DNA of 38,973 nucleotides from a virus. The stretch spans positions 1-38,973 of IMG/VR virus record IMGVR_UViG_3300035698_007534; one strand, 5' to 3'. Below are positions 1 to 7,646 of this stretch, one piece after another. The first letter of the stretch is position 1, and the number at the start of each line of letters is the position of its first letter. The position numbers and the translations under genes are program-made. The notes under the pieces are model-generated. The model saw nothing but the letters and a program-made list of their open reading frames with translations. It was not told the origin of the DNA and did not search any database.

Positions 1-313
1 GCGAAGACACTCCAGCAATTGTAGTTTCAAAAGTATTATCTTTTCTCTTTGAACCAACAAACGCAATTCCTACAGGACTCAGCATCGTAGAATATTTGTA
101 TCCTAAAACTTTTTTAATTCTATTATAAATGTAGGGAATATCGAAATTATCAATGTGCCATCCTGTTAAAACAGTTGGCCGAATTTCTTTATATTTCTGT
201 AAAAAATACTGAAGTAATGTTTTCTCATTTCTGAAACTTCGAATGGCTACAGATCCTCGTTCATCTTCCGAGTCCAAATTATCTACCTCGCCAGCAGGAT
301 CTAAAATCAAAAC
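1..313 (-). CDS. 43: Family B DNA polymerase (gp43-like), exonuclease-domain part, partial at window edge
   Basis: Translating the minus strand directly after the TAG at 314-316 gives an open frame, in the same phase, that runs off the left edge. It continues the T4 gp43-type 3'-5' exonuclease domain: the Exo II motif GWHIDNFDIPYIYNR is clear and aligns with the GWNIEGFDVPYIMNR type of T4 gp43, followed by an SPVG segment also seen in T4. Together with 314-697 this is the replicative DNA polymerase with proofreading. No ATG opens this part. A TTG two codons after the stop (308-310), preceded by a purine-rich AGAGAGATAGG, is the only nearby possible re-start and is weak. I read this as the continuation of one gene interrupted by a single nonsense codon, but a split polymerase cannot be excluded. 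The palm domain lies outside the window. Confidence 0.8.
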
Positions 314-316
314 CTA
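314..316 (-). other. In-frame amber (TAG) codon interrupting the polymerase frame
   Basis: Plus-strand cta at 314-316 is TAG in the gp43 frame, between DSVSEER and VLILDPAGE. Coding sense is intact on both sides in the same phase. Confidence 0.9.
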
Positions 317-697
317 TCTCTCTTCAGAAACGGAATCTTTAAATGCTATAGAAGTAATCGGTTGCCAAGCATCTTCCGGAGCAGCGAAGCCGCCTTCTGT
401 TCCCACTTCAATGTCAAAGTTAAATATAACATGATTCTTACTTACGTGATCATCGTCTTCATATAAGTCAATCAATGTTCTTGTCATAGGATTCACATCG
501 GACTCAAAAATGTTTTCATCATATTGTCCATCGAAGTTGTAAATCTTAGTTAACGAATCACCGTGAATTGATTTGAATTCACCTAATTCATCTTTACAAT
601 AAGCATATGGTTCATATGGGAATTCTACCATTCCCTTTTCATCGTCAAATAAGACTACCTTATTTTCTTTTCTAATGTAATAAATATTTTGATACAT
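314..697 (-). CDS. 43: Family B DNA polymerase (gp43-like), N-terminal fragment ending at in-frame TAG
   Basis: This 127-residue ORF starts at ATG 697 and carries the N-terminal domain and Exo I motif of a T4-type family B polymerase: residues 93-99 read NFDIEVG, with catalytic D95 and E97. It ends at TAG 314-316. The frame resumes without a shift and reaches Exo II at the right distance, so nothing is missing from the domain. TAG is rare as a terminator here (also at 4379 and 17172) and is absent inside the other genes, so a genome-wide TAG reassignment is not supported. Options are a nonsense mutation, a sequencing error, suppression, or a genuinely split gp43 (split gp43 genes are known in some T4-like phages, at other positions). 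The gene follows the glycosyltransferase by 2 bases; no separate promoter is visible. Confidence 0.8.
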   Translation of the reverse strand: MYQNIYYIRKENKVVLFDDEKGMVEFPYEPYAYCKDELGEFKSIHGDSLTKIYNFDGQYDENIFESDVNPMTRTLIDLYEDDDHVSKNHVIFNFDIEVGTEGGFAAPEDAWQPITSIAFKDSVSEER

Positions 698-699
698 AG

Positions 700-2034
700 T
701 TACTTTTTAATATACAAATATCTGTCTTTTGTAAAGACAATATCATCTTCTTTTCTGAGTCTATTTCTATAATCTGAAAACTTTATTCTGACGCTCCAAT
801 TAAGGAATTTCAAAATATCTTTTTTAGAAACATTCTTGTTTTCTACAATAAAATTTTTGATTCTTAAATAAGCATCTGTATCATGACTTAAACAAGATAA
901 TTCATCAAACACTTTCCAACCACGGAACCATCTGGGAACTACCTTCTCCCAAGTCATGTTCGGAACCCACTTAGTAATATAATCAACGGAATTTGTTATA
1001 GCATCCGAATTGTTATTATCTAATATCGAAATAAGTTGTTTCTTGAAATCGGGAACATCACTGTAAAGTAGTGGATATTTTTCTCCGATTAATTCCGGAT
1101 AACATAACCGATCAGGAAGTAGATATGGAACGCCTCTGCTTAAACCATCGGTAGTTGAAATACTCCAAGCAGAATAAGTCTTGAAGAATCCAATTCCAAC
1201 AACCATTTGTTTAATGAAATTTAAATAATCACTTCGTTGAGGAAACCGGACCTTCTCAATGTATGGTCGTTCTTTTTCAATCAATGTTCCATATACTTTA
1301 AAATCCTGTCGGACTTTATAAATCTCATCCATCGTTTTCAGAAATTCACTCCATCCTGTATAATCATTGGATCGGTGATTGAACAAAATACTATTTGGGA
1401 TCTTGTCAACAGGATCAAAATCATATGAATCAATTCCTAAGTAATGTGGCTGAACAATTTTATCCAACTTTTCACGAACTGAATCATTGAAAACATTTGT
1501 TGATTTCCGTAAAACCAACTGTTTCAACCAATTGGAATTCACCCCACACTCATTCATTTCAAGTGTCCCAAGTAAATTCTGATTGATTAATCGCTTGTCA
1601 TAATTTGTGTTTTCATCTACTTCATACCAATGACAATATCCAATAACTTTTGGACCTATATTACTATTGTTACAAACAGTGTTGACAATTTGAGCGGTGT
1701 GTTCGGGAAGATGAGAATATATGATATCCCAATCGTTATTTTCCCAATCTAGTAATTTCAAAAATCTTACGGAATCGAAATCACACCGCATTGTATTTGG
1801 GTAACTTGGAAACTTATAAACAACCTGATCTAAATTCTTGAATTCATTTAAACTTGGAACATTATAAGGAACAGGCAATGTCCAATGAATATTATCAGGC
1901 AAATTCCTTATAACATTCCGTATAACAATTGTAAACGAATCTGCATCAAGGTTCTTTTGGTATGTCCAGTTAGGCCAAACTAAAACTTTATATGGATATG
2001 CTCTATCGTCATCTGTATATTCTAAAAAATCCAT
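700..2034 (-). CDS. Glycosyltransferase, GT-B fold (GT4-like)
   Basis: This 444-residue protein has the look of a GT-B nucleotide-sugar glycosyltransferase. A first Rossmann-like half contains DIIYSHLPEH (about residues 103-112). The second half has a basic/acidic nucleotide-sugar site region ending in TTDGLSRGVPYLLP (about residues 293-306), the place of the EX7E-like GT4 signature, followed by a C-terminal helix with repeated tryptophans. There is no signal peptide or membrane segment, so it acts in the infected cytoplasm. Candidate acceptors are modified phage DNA bases, as for T4 glucosyltransferases, or a virion protein; the sequence does not decide. It has its own sigma70-like promoter with TTGACA exactly 35 bases before ATG, and it sits just upstream of gp43. 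The GT-B assignment is moderately sure, the substrate unknown. Confidence 0.65.
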   Translation of the reverse strand: MDFLEYTDDDRAYPYKVLVWPNWTYQKNLDADSFTIVIRNVIRNLPDNIHWTLPVPYNVPSLNEFKNLDQVVYKFPSYPNTMRCDFDSVRFLKLLDWENNDWDIIYSHLPEHTAQIVNTVCNNSNIGPKVIGYCHWYEVDENTNYDKRLINQNLLGTLEMNECGVNSNWLKQLVLRKSTNVFNDSVREKLDKIVQPHYLGIDSYDFDPVDKIPNSILFNHRSNDYTGWSEFLKTMDEIYKVRQDFKVYGTLIEKERPYIEKVRFPQRSDYLNFIKQMVVGIGFFKTYSAWSISTTDGLSRGVPYLLPDRLCYPELIGEKYPLLYSDVPDFKKQLISILDNNNSDAITNSVDYITKWVPNMTWEKVVPRWFRGWKVFDELSCLSHDTDAYLRIKNFIVENKNVSKKDILKFLNWSVRIKFSDYRNRLRKEDDIVFTKDRYLYIKK

Positions 2035-2060
2035 CGACCAATACTATAACTGACCGATGG
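2031..2060. repeat. 6-bp inverted repeat over promoter and start codon
   Basis: CCATCG (2031-2036) and CGATGG (2055-2060) flank the -10 box and start codon of the glycosyltransferase gene. It could be an operator or chance; arms are short. Confidence 0.25.
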
Positions 2061-2069
2061 ATTTGTCAA
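2041..2069 (-). promoter_or_regulatory. Early-class promoter for the GT-B gene
   Basis: On the minus strand TTGACA (2069-2064), a 17-base spacer and TAGTAT (2046-2041) precede ATG at 2034. TTGACA begins at -35 and the -10 box lies at -12 to -7 relative to the A of ATG, so transcription would start at the start codon. No Shine-Dalgarno sequence is present. Confidence 0.65.
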
Positions 2070-2075
2070 ATTAGA

Positions 2076-2801
2076 ATAACTTATTTCAAAATATTTGATT
2101 TAATATCTCCCAAACAATATCATACATCTATCTCACAATTCATTTCGAAATAATTATCGACTGGCAAAATTTTACGAACTATTTGTTTGGTTTTACCTCT
2201 ATTATTTGTTTTTACTTGCCTCAATCCCATTTTCAAGTTGGAATTAACTTTATCTATTTGTGCAACAGTTACACGACTATTTTTTGAAAGATTGTCGTTG
2301 ACAGTTAGTGGTTGTAAATTTGACCAATGAAAACATTTGTATAATTCTTCTTCATCTAGTATATCAAATGATGCACATGGTCTAATATGATCCAGATGCC
2401 ATACAGACCCCCGATTACTCCAACACATGTTACCTGTAAATTGACGTTCGATATGATCAGCTAATTCATTTGGTGAGCACCCAAGTAAATCCACAGATGT
2501 CCCACCTTTTGTGCCACCCCGAAGATCTAGTAATGAGTTCACTCTACTAGACACTGCTCGCACAACTTGCCTATATGGCTGGTTCTCATATGTATCATAA
2601 CATATTTTACACCAAGATCTTTTTCCAGTTCTTTGGGCGGAGTCATTATAAAATTTTGGATATGGTTTTATGTCACCACATAATGGACACTTTTTTGTCC
2701 TAACTTGATCCGGAACTTCAAAAAATTTATATGAAACTCCTGGTATAATTTCGTGTGAAGTTTTTTTTGGATATTTTAAAAAATTGCTCATAACTTATTT
2801 C
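2076..2801. repeat. 12-bp direct repeats flanking the HNH nuclease gene
   Basis: ATAACTTATTTC occurs at 2076-2087 and again at 2790-2801, bracketing the HNH endonuclease gene almost exactly, with the second copy running over its start codon. It may mark the ends of an inserted nuclease cassette; a 12-base match in AT-rich DNA could also be chance. Confidence 0.4.
2120..2791 (-). CDS. HNH homing-type endonuclease with N-terminal zinc-binding module
   Basis: This 223-residue protein has a four-cysteine zinc-binding module (CPLC at 35-38 and CKIC at 61-64), followed by an HNH nuclease domain: WHLDHIRPC at 131-139 supplies the first HNH histidine and its neighbour, and WSNLQPL...NLSK at 156-170 supplies the conserved N and the end of the beta-beta-alpha-metal fold. 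Such free-standing HNH proteins are common mobile nucleases of T4-like phages and nick or cut specific DNA. It lies between the DUF262-HNH gene and the GT gene, ends in TGA, and is bracketed by a 12-bp direct repeat, consistent with independent insertion. No promoter of either class stands before it. The target site is unknown. Confidence 0.85.
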   Translation of the reverse strand: MSNFLKYPKKTSHEIIPGVSYKFFEVPDQVRTKKCPLCGDIKPYPKFYNDSAQRTGKRSWCKICYDTYENQPYRQVVRAVSSRVNSLLDLRGGTKGGTSVDLLGCSPNELADHIERQFTGNMCWSNRGSVWHLDHIRPCASFDILDEEELYKCFHWSNLQPLTVNDNLSKNSRVTVAQIDKVNSNLKMGLRQVKTNNRGKTKQIVRKILPVDNYFEMNCEIDV

Positions 2802-2804
2802 GAT

Positions 2805-4322
2805 TTAGTGATGTTGACTATCTGCGATAACCGGCCGGTTTTCATTTTCCGTTGTTAATTTAACATTATCAACATCTGTTCTTCCACCATTAGAATGGGC
2901 GATTCCATGAGATTGAACCATTGTTCCTTGTTTGATTTTTCGTCCTGTCGGAGATTTTCCTTCCTGGACATGATATACTTGGATTACTTCAGTTTCGTTC
3001 AACCTTCGCTTTTTGTCCAACACAATTATCCCTTTACCATCAATTTTCCCTGTTGTTTTTAAATGACGAAAAAGAAGAGAAGTAAATTTACTTAGCAAAA
3101 ACGACATTCCACTTGACTTTTTTCCATATAGATCGTCGCCTAATCCCAATCGCTTTTCTTTTCTGTAATCTGTTTCCTTTCCGTTTCCGTATTTGACATC
3201 CCATTTTGCATCCAATTTAAAAAACCAAGATGCAAATTCTTCATAATCACGAATTACACAATTATTCCTATCTAACCAATCGATAACCATATACAAAACA
3301 AGTATTGTCGATCTTTTACACTGTAAATAAGGAACTTCGTCTTTTATACATTGGTAAACCAAATTCAAAATCTTATCACATCTATTTTTAACCACAGAAT
3401 TAAGTTCCGACTTATAAATCGTCCTATACATTTTCCACAACGCATTTTTTCCAATTGAATTCATTCGTTCGTCGGATGGAAAATTCTTATTGTTGGCGGT
3501 TTCATAACACGCTTGATAAGCTATGAATTGGGCAAGTAAAGCATCAGGTTTAAATTTATCAAATGTAAAATTCAAATATTTTCCCGATGGTGCCTTTGCA
3601 TTTTTGCTCTTGTGATGATCTTTCTTGGAGAAAATGGGATGATCAAGCACGACACTTCTGACATCATCTCTGACATACGATACTAAAGCATTTCGTTTTT
3701 CAGCTTCCGCCATTTTAGTTCCGTTGTTAAGCATTATAAAACAATCACTTACATCTTGATCAGTTCCATAAAACAATACAATAGGAACAGTATATTCGAG
3801 AAATCTTTTTGCAAGAGGTTCATATTTCTGATTAATAGTCGCAAATGTCATATTACCAATATCAACAACTTCATCACCATATACCACTGTCAAATCTCTG
3901 GCCGTTCGTAATTTATGATCGTCCATGTGATATAACCAACTCAAACTTCTTTGCTGACCATCTACTACATCAAACTGGTCTGGATTAGAAAGCAAATCCC
4001 CCTGCGTAACATTTCCCAAATTGCATTTGTCCTGGAGTCTCCGAAAATAATCATGAGATTTAACATGAAGAAACATTGGCAACACCCATCCAGCAAGCCC
4101 TCTATATACTGTATCCAAAAGTCCCTGTTTCCAAGGGTTGGATGATACATCTTCCCGCTGATAATGAGGTCTATAATTAAGCCTTCCAGACTGGATTAAT
4201 TTAATTATTGTATTTATATCTGCATCTAATATTGATGTTTCTCGAACATCAGCGTGAGTCGAACTGCCAAGTAATTCATTAATTTGTCCGGCAGGGCTTT
4301 GTATTTTTGCTTTTTGTTTCAT
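2805..4322 (-). CDS. DUF262 (GmrS/ParB-like) protein with C-terminal HNH-like motif
   Basis: The 505-residue protein opens with a DUF262-type domain: YRPHYQRED at 50-58 matches the family's IPxYQR signature, and VVDGQQRSLSW at 119-129 is the DGQQR nucleotide-handling motif. The C-terminus carries an HNH-like segment, SHGIAHSNGG (471-480) followed by TDVDNVKL (482-489), with H and N at the expected places. DUF262-HNH proteins are known from type IV restriction and defence (GmrSD, BrxU, SspE) and use NTP hydrolysis to gate DNA cutting, often of modified DNA. In a phage this could attack competing phages or host DNA. It has a TTGACT-type promoter directly upstream. The DUF262 call is firm; activity of the HNH part and target are inferred. 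Confidence 0.75.
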   Translation of the reverse strand: MKQKAKIQSPAGQINELLGSSTHADVRETSILDADINTIIKLIQSGRLNYRPHYQREDVSSNPWKQGLLDTVYRGLAGWVLPMFLHVKSHDYFRRLQDKCNLGNVTQGDLLSNPDQFDVVDGQQRSLSWLYHMDDHKLRTARDLTVVYGDEVVDIGNMTFATINQKYEPLAKRFLEYTVPIVLFYGTDQDVSDCFIMLNNGTKMAEAEKRNALVSYVRDDVRSVVLDHPIFSKKDHHKSKNAKAPSGKYLNFTFDKFKPDALLAQFIAYQACYETANNKNFPSDERMNSIGKNALWKMYRTIYKSELNSVVKNRCDKILNLVYQCIKDEVPYLQCKRSTILVLYMVIDWLDRNNCVIRDYEEFASWFFKLDAKWDVKYGNGKETDYRKEKRLGLGDDLYGKKSSGMSFLLSKFTSLLFRHLKTTGKIDGKGIIVLDKKRRLNETEVIQVYHVQEGKSPTGRKIKQGTMVQSHGIAHSNGGRTDVDNVKLTTENENRPVIADSQHH

Positions 4323-4330
4323 ATAACTCT

Positions 4331-4359
4331 ATAAAAACACACTTTTTTTTAAAAGTCAA
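4331..4359 (-). promoter_or_regulatory. Early-class promoter for the DUF262-HNH gene
   Basis: TTGACT (4359-4354), 17 bases, then TTTTAT (4336-4331), with ATG at 4322. The -35 box begins 37 bases before ATG, slightly further than at the other genes. The -10 box is approximate because the region is a run of A and T. Confidence 0.45.
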
Positions 4360-4378
4360 CACTGAATTATAAAAAACT

Positions 4379-5392
4379 CTAAAATGATTCATTTATAATT
4401 TTCCACACCGTATTTCCGTGGCCTGTAGGTCCTGGATAATGAAAAATCAATGGACGGGTATCCGTATTCTGATTATAAATACCATCATTCGTGTATATCA
4501 AATCAAAATTAGCACTTCTCCCAGCATGTTCATCCCATAATACCTGAAATATTTCACAATTATGATCTAACCATGTTGAGTAATCTTTCTTTTTGATTTG
4601 ACTTACGAAAACTTGTTGAGCTAATTCTTGATCATCGTCGGGAACCCAACATCTCCGCGAAGGAAATGCTAAACATCTTTTCCAAAAATCAATGATATAC
4701 TCCCGTTCACCGACAAAGCATCCTGAATTTAAATATTTATATTTTTTGTCTTGGCACGGATGTTTTTCAGCAAGAGATGTATTTGGGAAACAATTCGTTT
4801 CAGCACTAAAAACCATTTTATGACCTCTTACATAATACCGTTCCAAGAATATTTTCAAAATGGATTCGGAGTTGGCACAATAAAGGATATCTCGGCTGTC
4901 AGTTCCAATTACGAACTTCTCTGGTCGGGATTCTAGGAAATCAATATACATGGATATCTTTGTCTTAAACCCCAGCCAAGGTTCGCCCTTACCAATAGCA
5001 TGTAAGTGATTATCAAAGATCTGGCATGATCTGATTAACCTTGCATCTTTCAGTGAGTTGGTATCAGTTTCAACATAACAACAGACATGATCACTAGGAT
5101 CTTCTTTGCTCCATGAAGGTGCGGTTAAAAAACTATCAAGATTATTCATGAAGTAATCCAAAGATCGTCTGGCTAAGACAGTCTTCATACCCATATTCAT
5201 CTCATAAATTAAAAACGCATTGCCTAATAATTCCTTAACTTCTAAAATGTTAGGATGATATTTTTTGACTGTTGGAGTGATGAACACCAAAGCGAATCCA
5301 CAGGTTTTACACCATTTAGCTTTGGTCATTAAGTCTGGATCATCTCCAGTTCCATAATGAATAAGTTTACTTATTTGCAATTCCCTCATCAT
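4379..5392 (-). CDS. PLOD-like glycosyltransferase
   Basis: The 337-residue protein resembles the glycosyltransferase domain of procollagen-lysine glycosyltransferases (PLOD/LH3 type, GT-A fold). Supporting features in order are FVIGTDSRDILYC (about 160-172) with an acidic metal-binding motif, FSAETNCFPNT (about 194-204), YLNSGCFVGE (about 220-229), and DDDQELAQQVF (about 253-263), then DHNCEIFQ. These follow the family order of metal site, acceptor loop and a DDQ helix. The likely role is transfer of a sugar to a phage or host target in the cytoplasm; the acceptor is unknown. The gene ends in TAG, and read-through would add only a few residues before TAA. It overlaps the small ORF before it by 26 bases, so translation may be coupled. 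Confidence 0.65.
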   Translation of the reverse strand: MMRELQISKLIHYGTGDDPDLMTKAKWCKTCGFALVFITPTVKKYHPNILEVKELLGNAFLIYEMNMGMKTVLARRSLDYFMNNLDSFLTAPSWSKEDPSDHVCCYVETDTNSLKDARLIRSCQIFDNHLHAIGKGEPWLGFKTKISMYIDFLESRPEKFVIGTDSRDILYCANSESILKIFLERYYVRGHKMVFSAETNCFPNTSLAEKHPCQDKKYKYLNSGCFVGEREYIIDFWKRCLAFPSRRCWVPDDDQELAQQVFVSQIKKKDYSTWLDHNCEIFQVLWDEHAGRSANFDLIYTNDGIYNQNTDTRPLIFHYPGPTGHGNTVWKIINESF

Positions 5393-5531
5393 ATGCCCAA
5401 TTCATTAAACGAACAAATTCTTCCACCAAATCTCGCGGAACCATTCCTTCGCCAATCCATTTGTCTCTGTAATACAGATCGTATTCCATATCTGTTTTCC
5501 AGTTCACGGTAAACACTTTTTTATCAACCAT
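5367..5531 (-). CDS. Small conserved-looking protein, 54 residues
   Basis: An ATG at 5531 opens a 54-codon frame ending in TAA at 5367-5369. It starts one base after the stop of the preceding membrane mini-protein and overlaps the start of the PLOD-like gene by 26 bases, the packing typical of real genes here. The product is aromatic and acidic (motifs WKTDMEYDLYYRDKW and LVEEFVRLMNWA), soluble, with a predicted helical C-terminal half. I do not recognise the family. The call rests on packing and composition. Confidence 0.5.
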   Translation of the reverse strand: MVDKKVFTVNWKTDMEYDLYYRDKWIGEGMVPRDLVEEFVRLMNWAYDEGIANK

Positions 5532-5532
5532 A

Positions 5533-5646
5533 TTAATATTCGTCTTCGTCTTTTTTGTCAGTTAACATCATCGGAACAAACACCCAAGCTAAAAATAATA
5601 TAGCCGCCATCGCCATTCCCAACATCATACCAATTATAATTTCCAT
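5533..5646 (-). CDS. Single-pass membrane mini-protein, 37 residues
   Basis: ATG at 5646 opens a 37-codon frame ending in TAA at 5533-5535. Residues 1-28 form one hydrophobic, methionine-rich segment (IIIGMMLGMAMAAILFLAWV) followed by a charged tail, DKKDEDEY. This is a typical phage inner-membrane mini-protein; the function could be lysis-related, superinfection-related or other. It lies 12 bases after the DUF4338-like gene and one base before the next small ORF. No recognisable family. Confidence 0.55.
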   Translation of the reverse strand: MEIIIGMMLGMAMAAILFLAWVFVPMMLTDKKDEDEY

Positions 5647-5658
5647 TATTTTCTTTCG

Positions 5659-6840
5659 TTATCGACCGACATTGTGAAAAAATCTTTCTTTGTTTGTGTT
5701 ATATGATTCATTAATCATCACATTATAATATTCAATTTCAGGTAACAACGAATTCTTTTCAAATAAATTTAAATATCGTTTAATCGCTCTTACTCTCCAC
5801 CAATCGATCATCTTTTGATCATCATTAAATTTCTCTTTTATTCTTAATTCCGATTGATCTATTTCACCCCTGAAAAACTCTAAGGAATTTTCATAGAACG
5901 GGGAATAATAAACCCCTCTCATATAACCATGTGTATAATTTGACTGTTTGATTTTCAAATGACGGAAGATCATATCAATGACTCGTTGTTTAGCACCTGT
6001 CACAGGACCCGATACTCCCTCTTTTTGAGTCATTTTCTTTTTATACTCAACAGCATATTCTTTCTTCACATATTGATGCCACCAAGTGTAATAATTGTCA
6101 TCTGGCTTTATAGAAATCTTTCCGGCAGATGCTCCACACTTTCTCCAATATGTTACACCATTATAAAAACTCTTAGTTCCATAAAGACTTGTCGTTGTCA
6201 TTCCCGCAAGTTTACTACCATATAATTCTTGCCATTTATCTCTAATAACAGATGATACCACAAGTGAAGCAGCTAATTTCGCTCCAAGAAAATTATACCC
6301 AAATGGTTGTGTTGACATAATACAACTTCCAATAGCAGAATTAGTTAATCTACCATCTTGTAATTTATCTTTTGAAGTCCAACCAATATACTTATCACGA
6401 ACATTAATACTGATAACATCACTTGATACCGAAGTAGCTCCTAAATATTGTTCGGACTTTTTATCTCTAATTAAAAACTTTAAAAACCGACCTGGAGTCT
6501 GGTCAAATGGCATCATATGAACAAAAATTCTAATCATTAACCAATCAATAGACAATCGTTCATTTGTTGGATCAACAAAAATAATTTCTGGTTCTAGATC
6601 CTCAATTTCCTTAACAGTTTGTTCTTTATTAAAAATATCAATTGGTCGCCAAATCTTAGCTTTTACAATATCCGATTGATTGGCAAAACTTAAATAATTC
6701 TGGACCTCATGATGCTTCTTATAAAACACATGTTCGGTTACATCCATGCTTTTCAAGTTATTGAGATTTTTTAAAATCCCTTCGCGGTATTCATCATATT
6801 CAGTTAAACCTTCAGGTTCTTCGAAAAAAGTTTCAAACAT
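5659..6840 (-). CDS. DUF4338/DruA-like protein
   Basis: The central half matches the pattern of the DUF4338 family (DruA of the Druantia anti-phage system): YLGATSVSSD, then VRDKYIGW, then a segment around LAASLVVSSVIRDKWQELYG, then TTTSLYG, then YWRKCGASAGK. The family order (IGW, LAS helix, W..YG, TT/TF, G...G(K/R)) is kept. The protein is about 393 residues from the chosen ATG at 6840, which has GGAG three bases upstream; a TTG at 6849 is an alternative start. DruA's biochemical role is not settled, and this phage protein may be an antagonist, a decoy, or a DNA-acting enzyme. It ends 12 bases before the membrane mini-protein and starts next to a late-class gene. Similarity is judged by eye. 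Confidence 0.55.
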   Translation of the reverse strand: MFETFFEEPEGLTEYDEYREGILKNLNNLKSMDVTEHVFYKKHHEVQNYLSFANQSDIVKAKIWRPIDIFNKEQTVKEIEDLEPEIIFVDPTNERLSIDWLMIRIFVHMMPFDQTPGRFLKFLIRDKKSEQYLGATSVSSDVISINVRDKYIGWTSKDKLQDGRLTNSAIGSCIMSTQPFGYNFLGAKLAASLVVSSVIRDKWQELYGSKLAGMTTTSLYGTKSFYNGVTYWRKCGASAGKISIKPDDNYYTWWHQYVKKEYAVEYKKKMTQKEGVSGPVTGAKQRVIDMIFRHLKIKQSNYTHGYMRGVYYSPFYENSLEFFRGEIDQSELRIKEKFNDDQKMIDWWRVRAIKRYLNLFEKNSLLPEIEYYNVMINESYNTNKERFFHNVGR

Positions 6841-6853
6841 AGACTCCAAGTTA

Positions 6854-7570
6854 TCATGGGTTGCTCAACTTTTCAATCTTTTTCTGTTGGATTGTTCTTT
6901 TTTTAATGGACGCCCTTGTAGGATCGGTAGCCTTCTCCTGTTTTGTAGCATCCAAAGCAACTCTAGCATTCCTAGTCACATATCGTCTCAGTTCAGGATT
7001 ACCTCTAACCAATCCTTTGTTTGTTACCGCTAAACTGTAAACCACTGCTAAAGTTGGTAGACTGTTGATGACCTTTAAAGTGTTCGCCTTCGTCTTTGCA
7101 TTGACAAAGTATGTATTACCAGTTTCATCAGTGATATCAGCTTGAAGCGGATTTCCGAAATCATCATCATATAGAAAATAATTCCCCCCAGCTTCAATAC
7201 AATAATACATTTTCGGTCCGCGAACAATAATGTCATAGCGTGGATAATGCTTTAATGAAACCAACGATGGTTGACCTTCATTCATTTCAAATATTGTTTG
7301 CCTGCGACCTCTCAACACAGCAGGAAGCGGGGCTTGGGACAAACCTTCTAACAAATTTGGTTCGTAATAAAATAATTTAAACTGTTGAGTTTTATCTCTT
7401 CTTTTTAAAAACGGGATCAATGATGAAATTCGATTGATTGATCCAACTGCGGCTTGACCATTTATCTTAACAATACTTCCCATACATGTTTCGTAACAGA
7501 GATATTTATTAAATGCTTTTATTATAACGAATGTATTCGATTTCCGCAGAATTTCTACCGACTTTAACAT
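6854..7570 (-). CDS. Unknown late-class protein, 238 residues
   Basis: The protein has a mixed alpha/beta N-terminal two thirds, including a tyrosine-rich stretch (YDIIVRGPKMYYCIEAGG) and a small strand-rich module with FLYDDDFGNPL. It ends in a strongly basic tail (about residues 195-238, many K and R) that could bind nucleic acid. No family is recognised. A late-class ATATTTATT lies at -12 to -4 from its ATG, suggesting late expression, possibly a virion or morphogenesis role. It stands alone between the rII terminator and the DUF4338-like gene, ending 13 bases before the latter's ATG. Confidence 0.65.
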   Translation of the reverse strand: MLKSVEILRKSNTFVIIKAFNKYLCYETCMGSIVKINGQAAVGSINRISSLIPFLKRRDKTQQFKLFYYEPNLLEGLSQAPLPAVLRGRRQTIFEMNEGQPSLVSLKHYPRYDIIVRGPKMYYCIEAGGNYFLYDDDFGNPLQADITDETGNTYFVNAKTKANTLKVINSLPTLAVVYSLAVTNKGLVRGNPELRRYVTRNARVALDATKQEKATDPTRASIKKRTIQQKKIEKLSNP

Positions 7571-7573
7571 AGT

Positions 7574-7582
7574 AATAAATAT
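7574..7582 (-). promoter_or_regulatory. Late-class promoter element
   Basis: Minus-strand ATATTTATT at -12 to -4 of the ATG at 7570, without a TTGACA box. It matches the element found before the structural genes. Confidence 0.55.
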
Positions 7583-7588
7583 GGGTAT

Positions 7589-7623
7589 AAAAAAAAGGGA
7601 GAGTGGACAAAATCCACTCTCCC
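7589..7623 (-). terminator. Rho-independent terminator after the rII cluster
   Basis: A perfect 11-bp stem, GGGAGAGTGGA (7597-7607) and its complement (7613-7623), with a 5-base loop. In the minus-strand direction it is followed by at least eight T (7596-7589). It lies 23 bases past the stop of the small winged-helix-like gene. Confidence 0.95.
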
Positions 7624-7646
7624 CTGTTAACTAAACAAACGAATTG

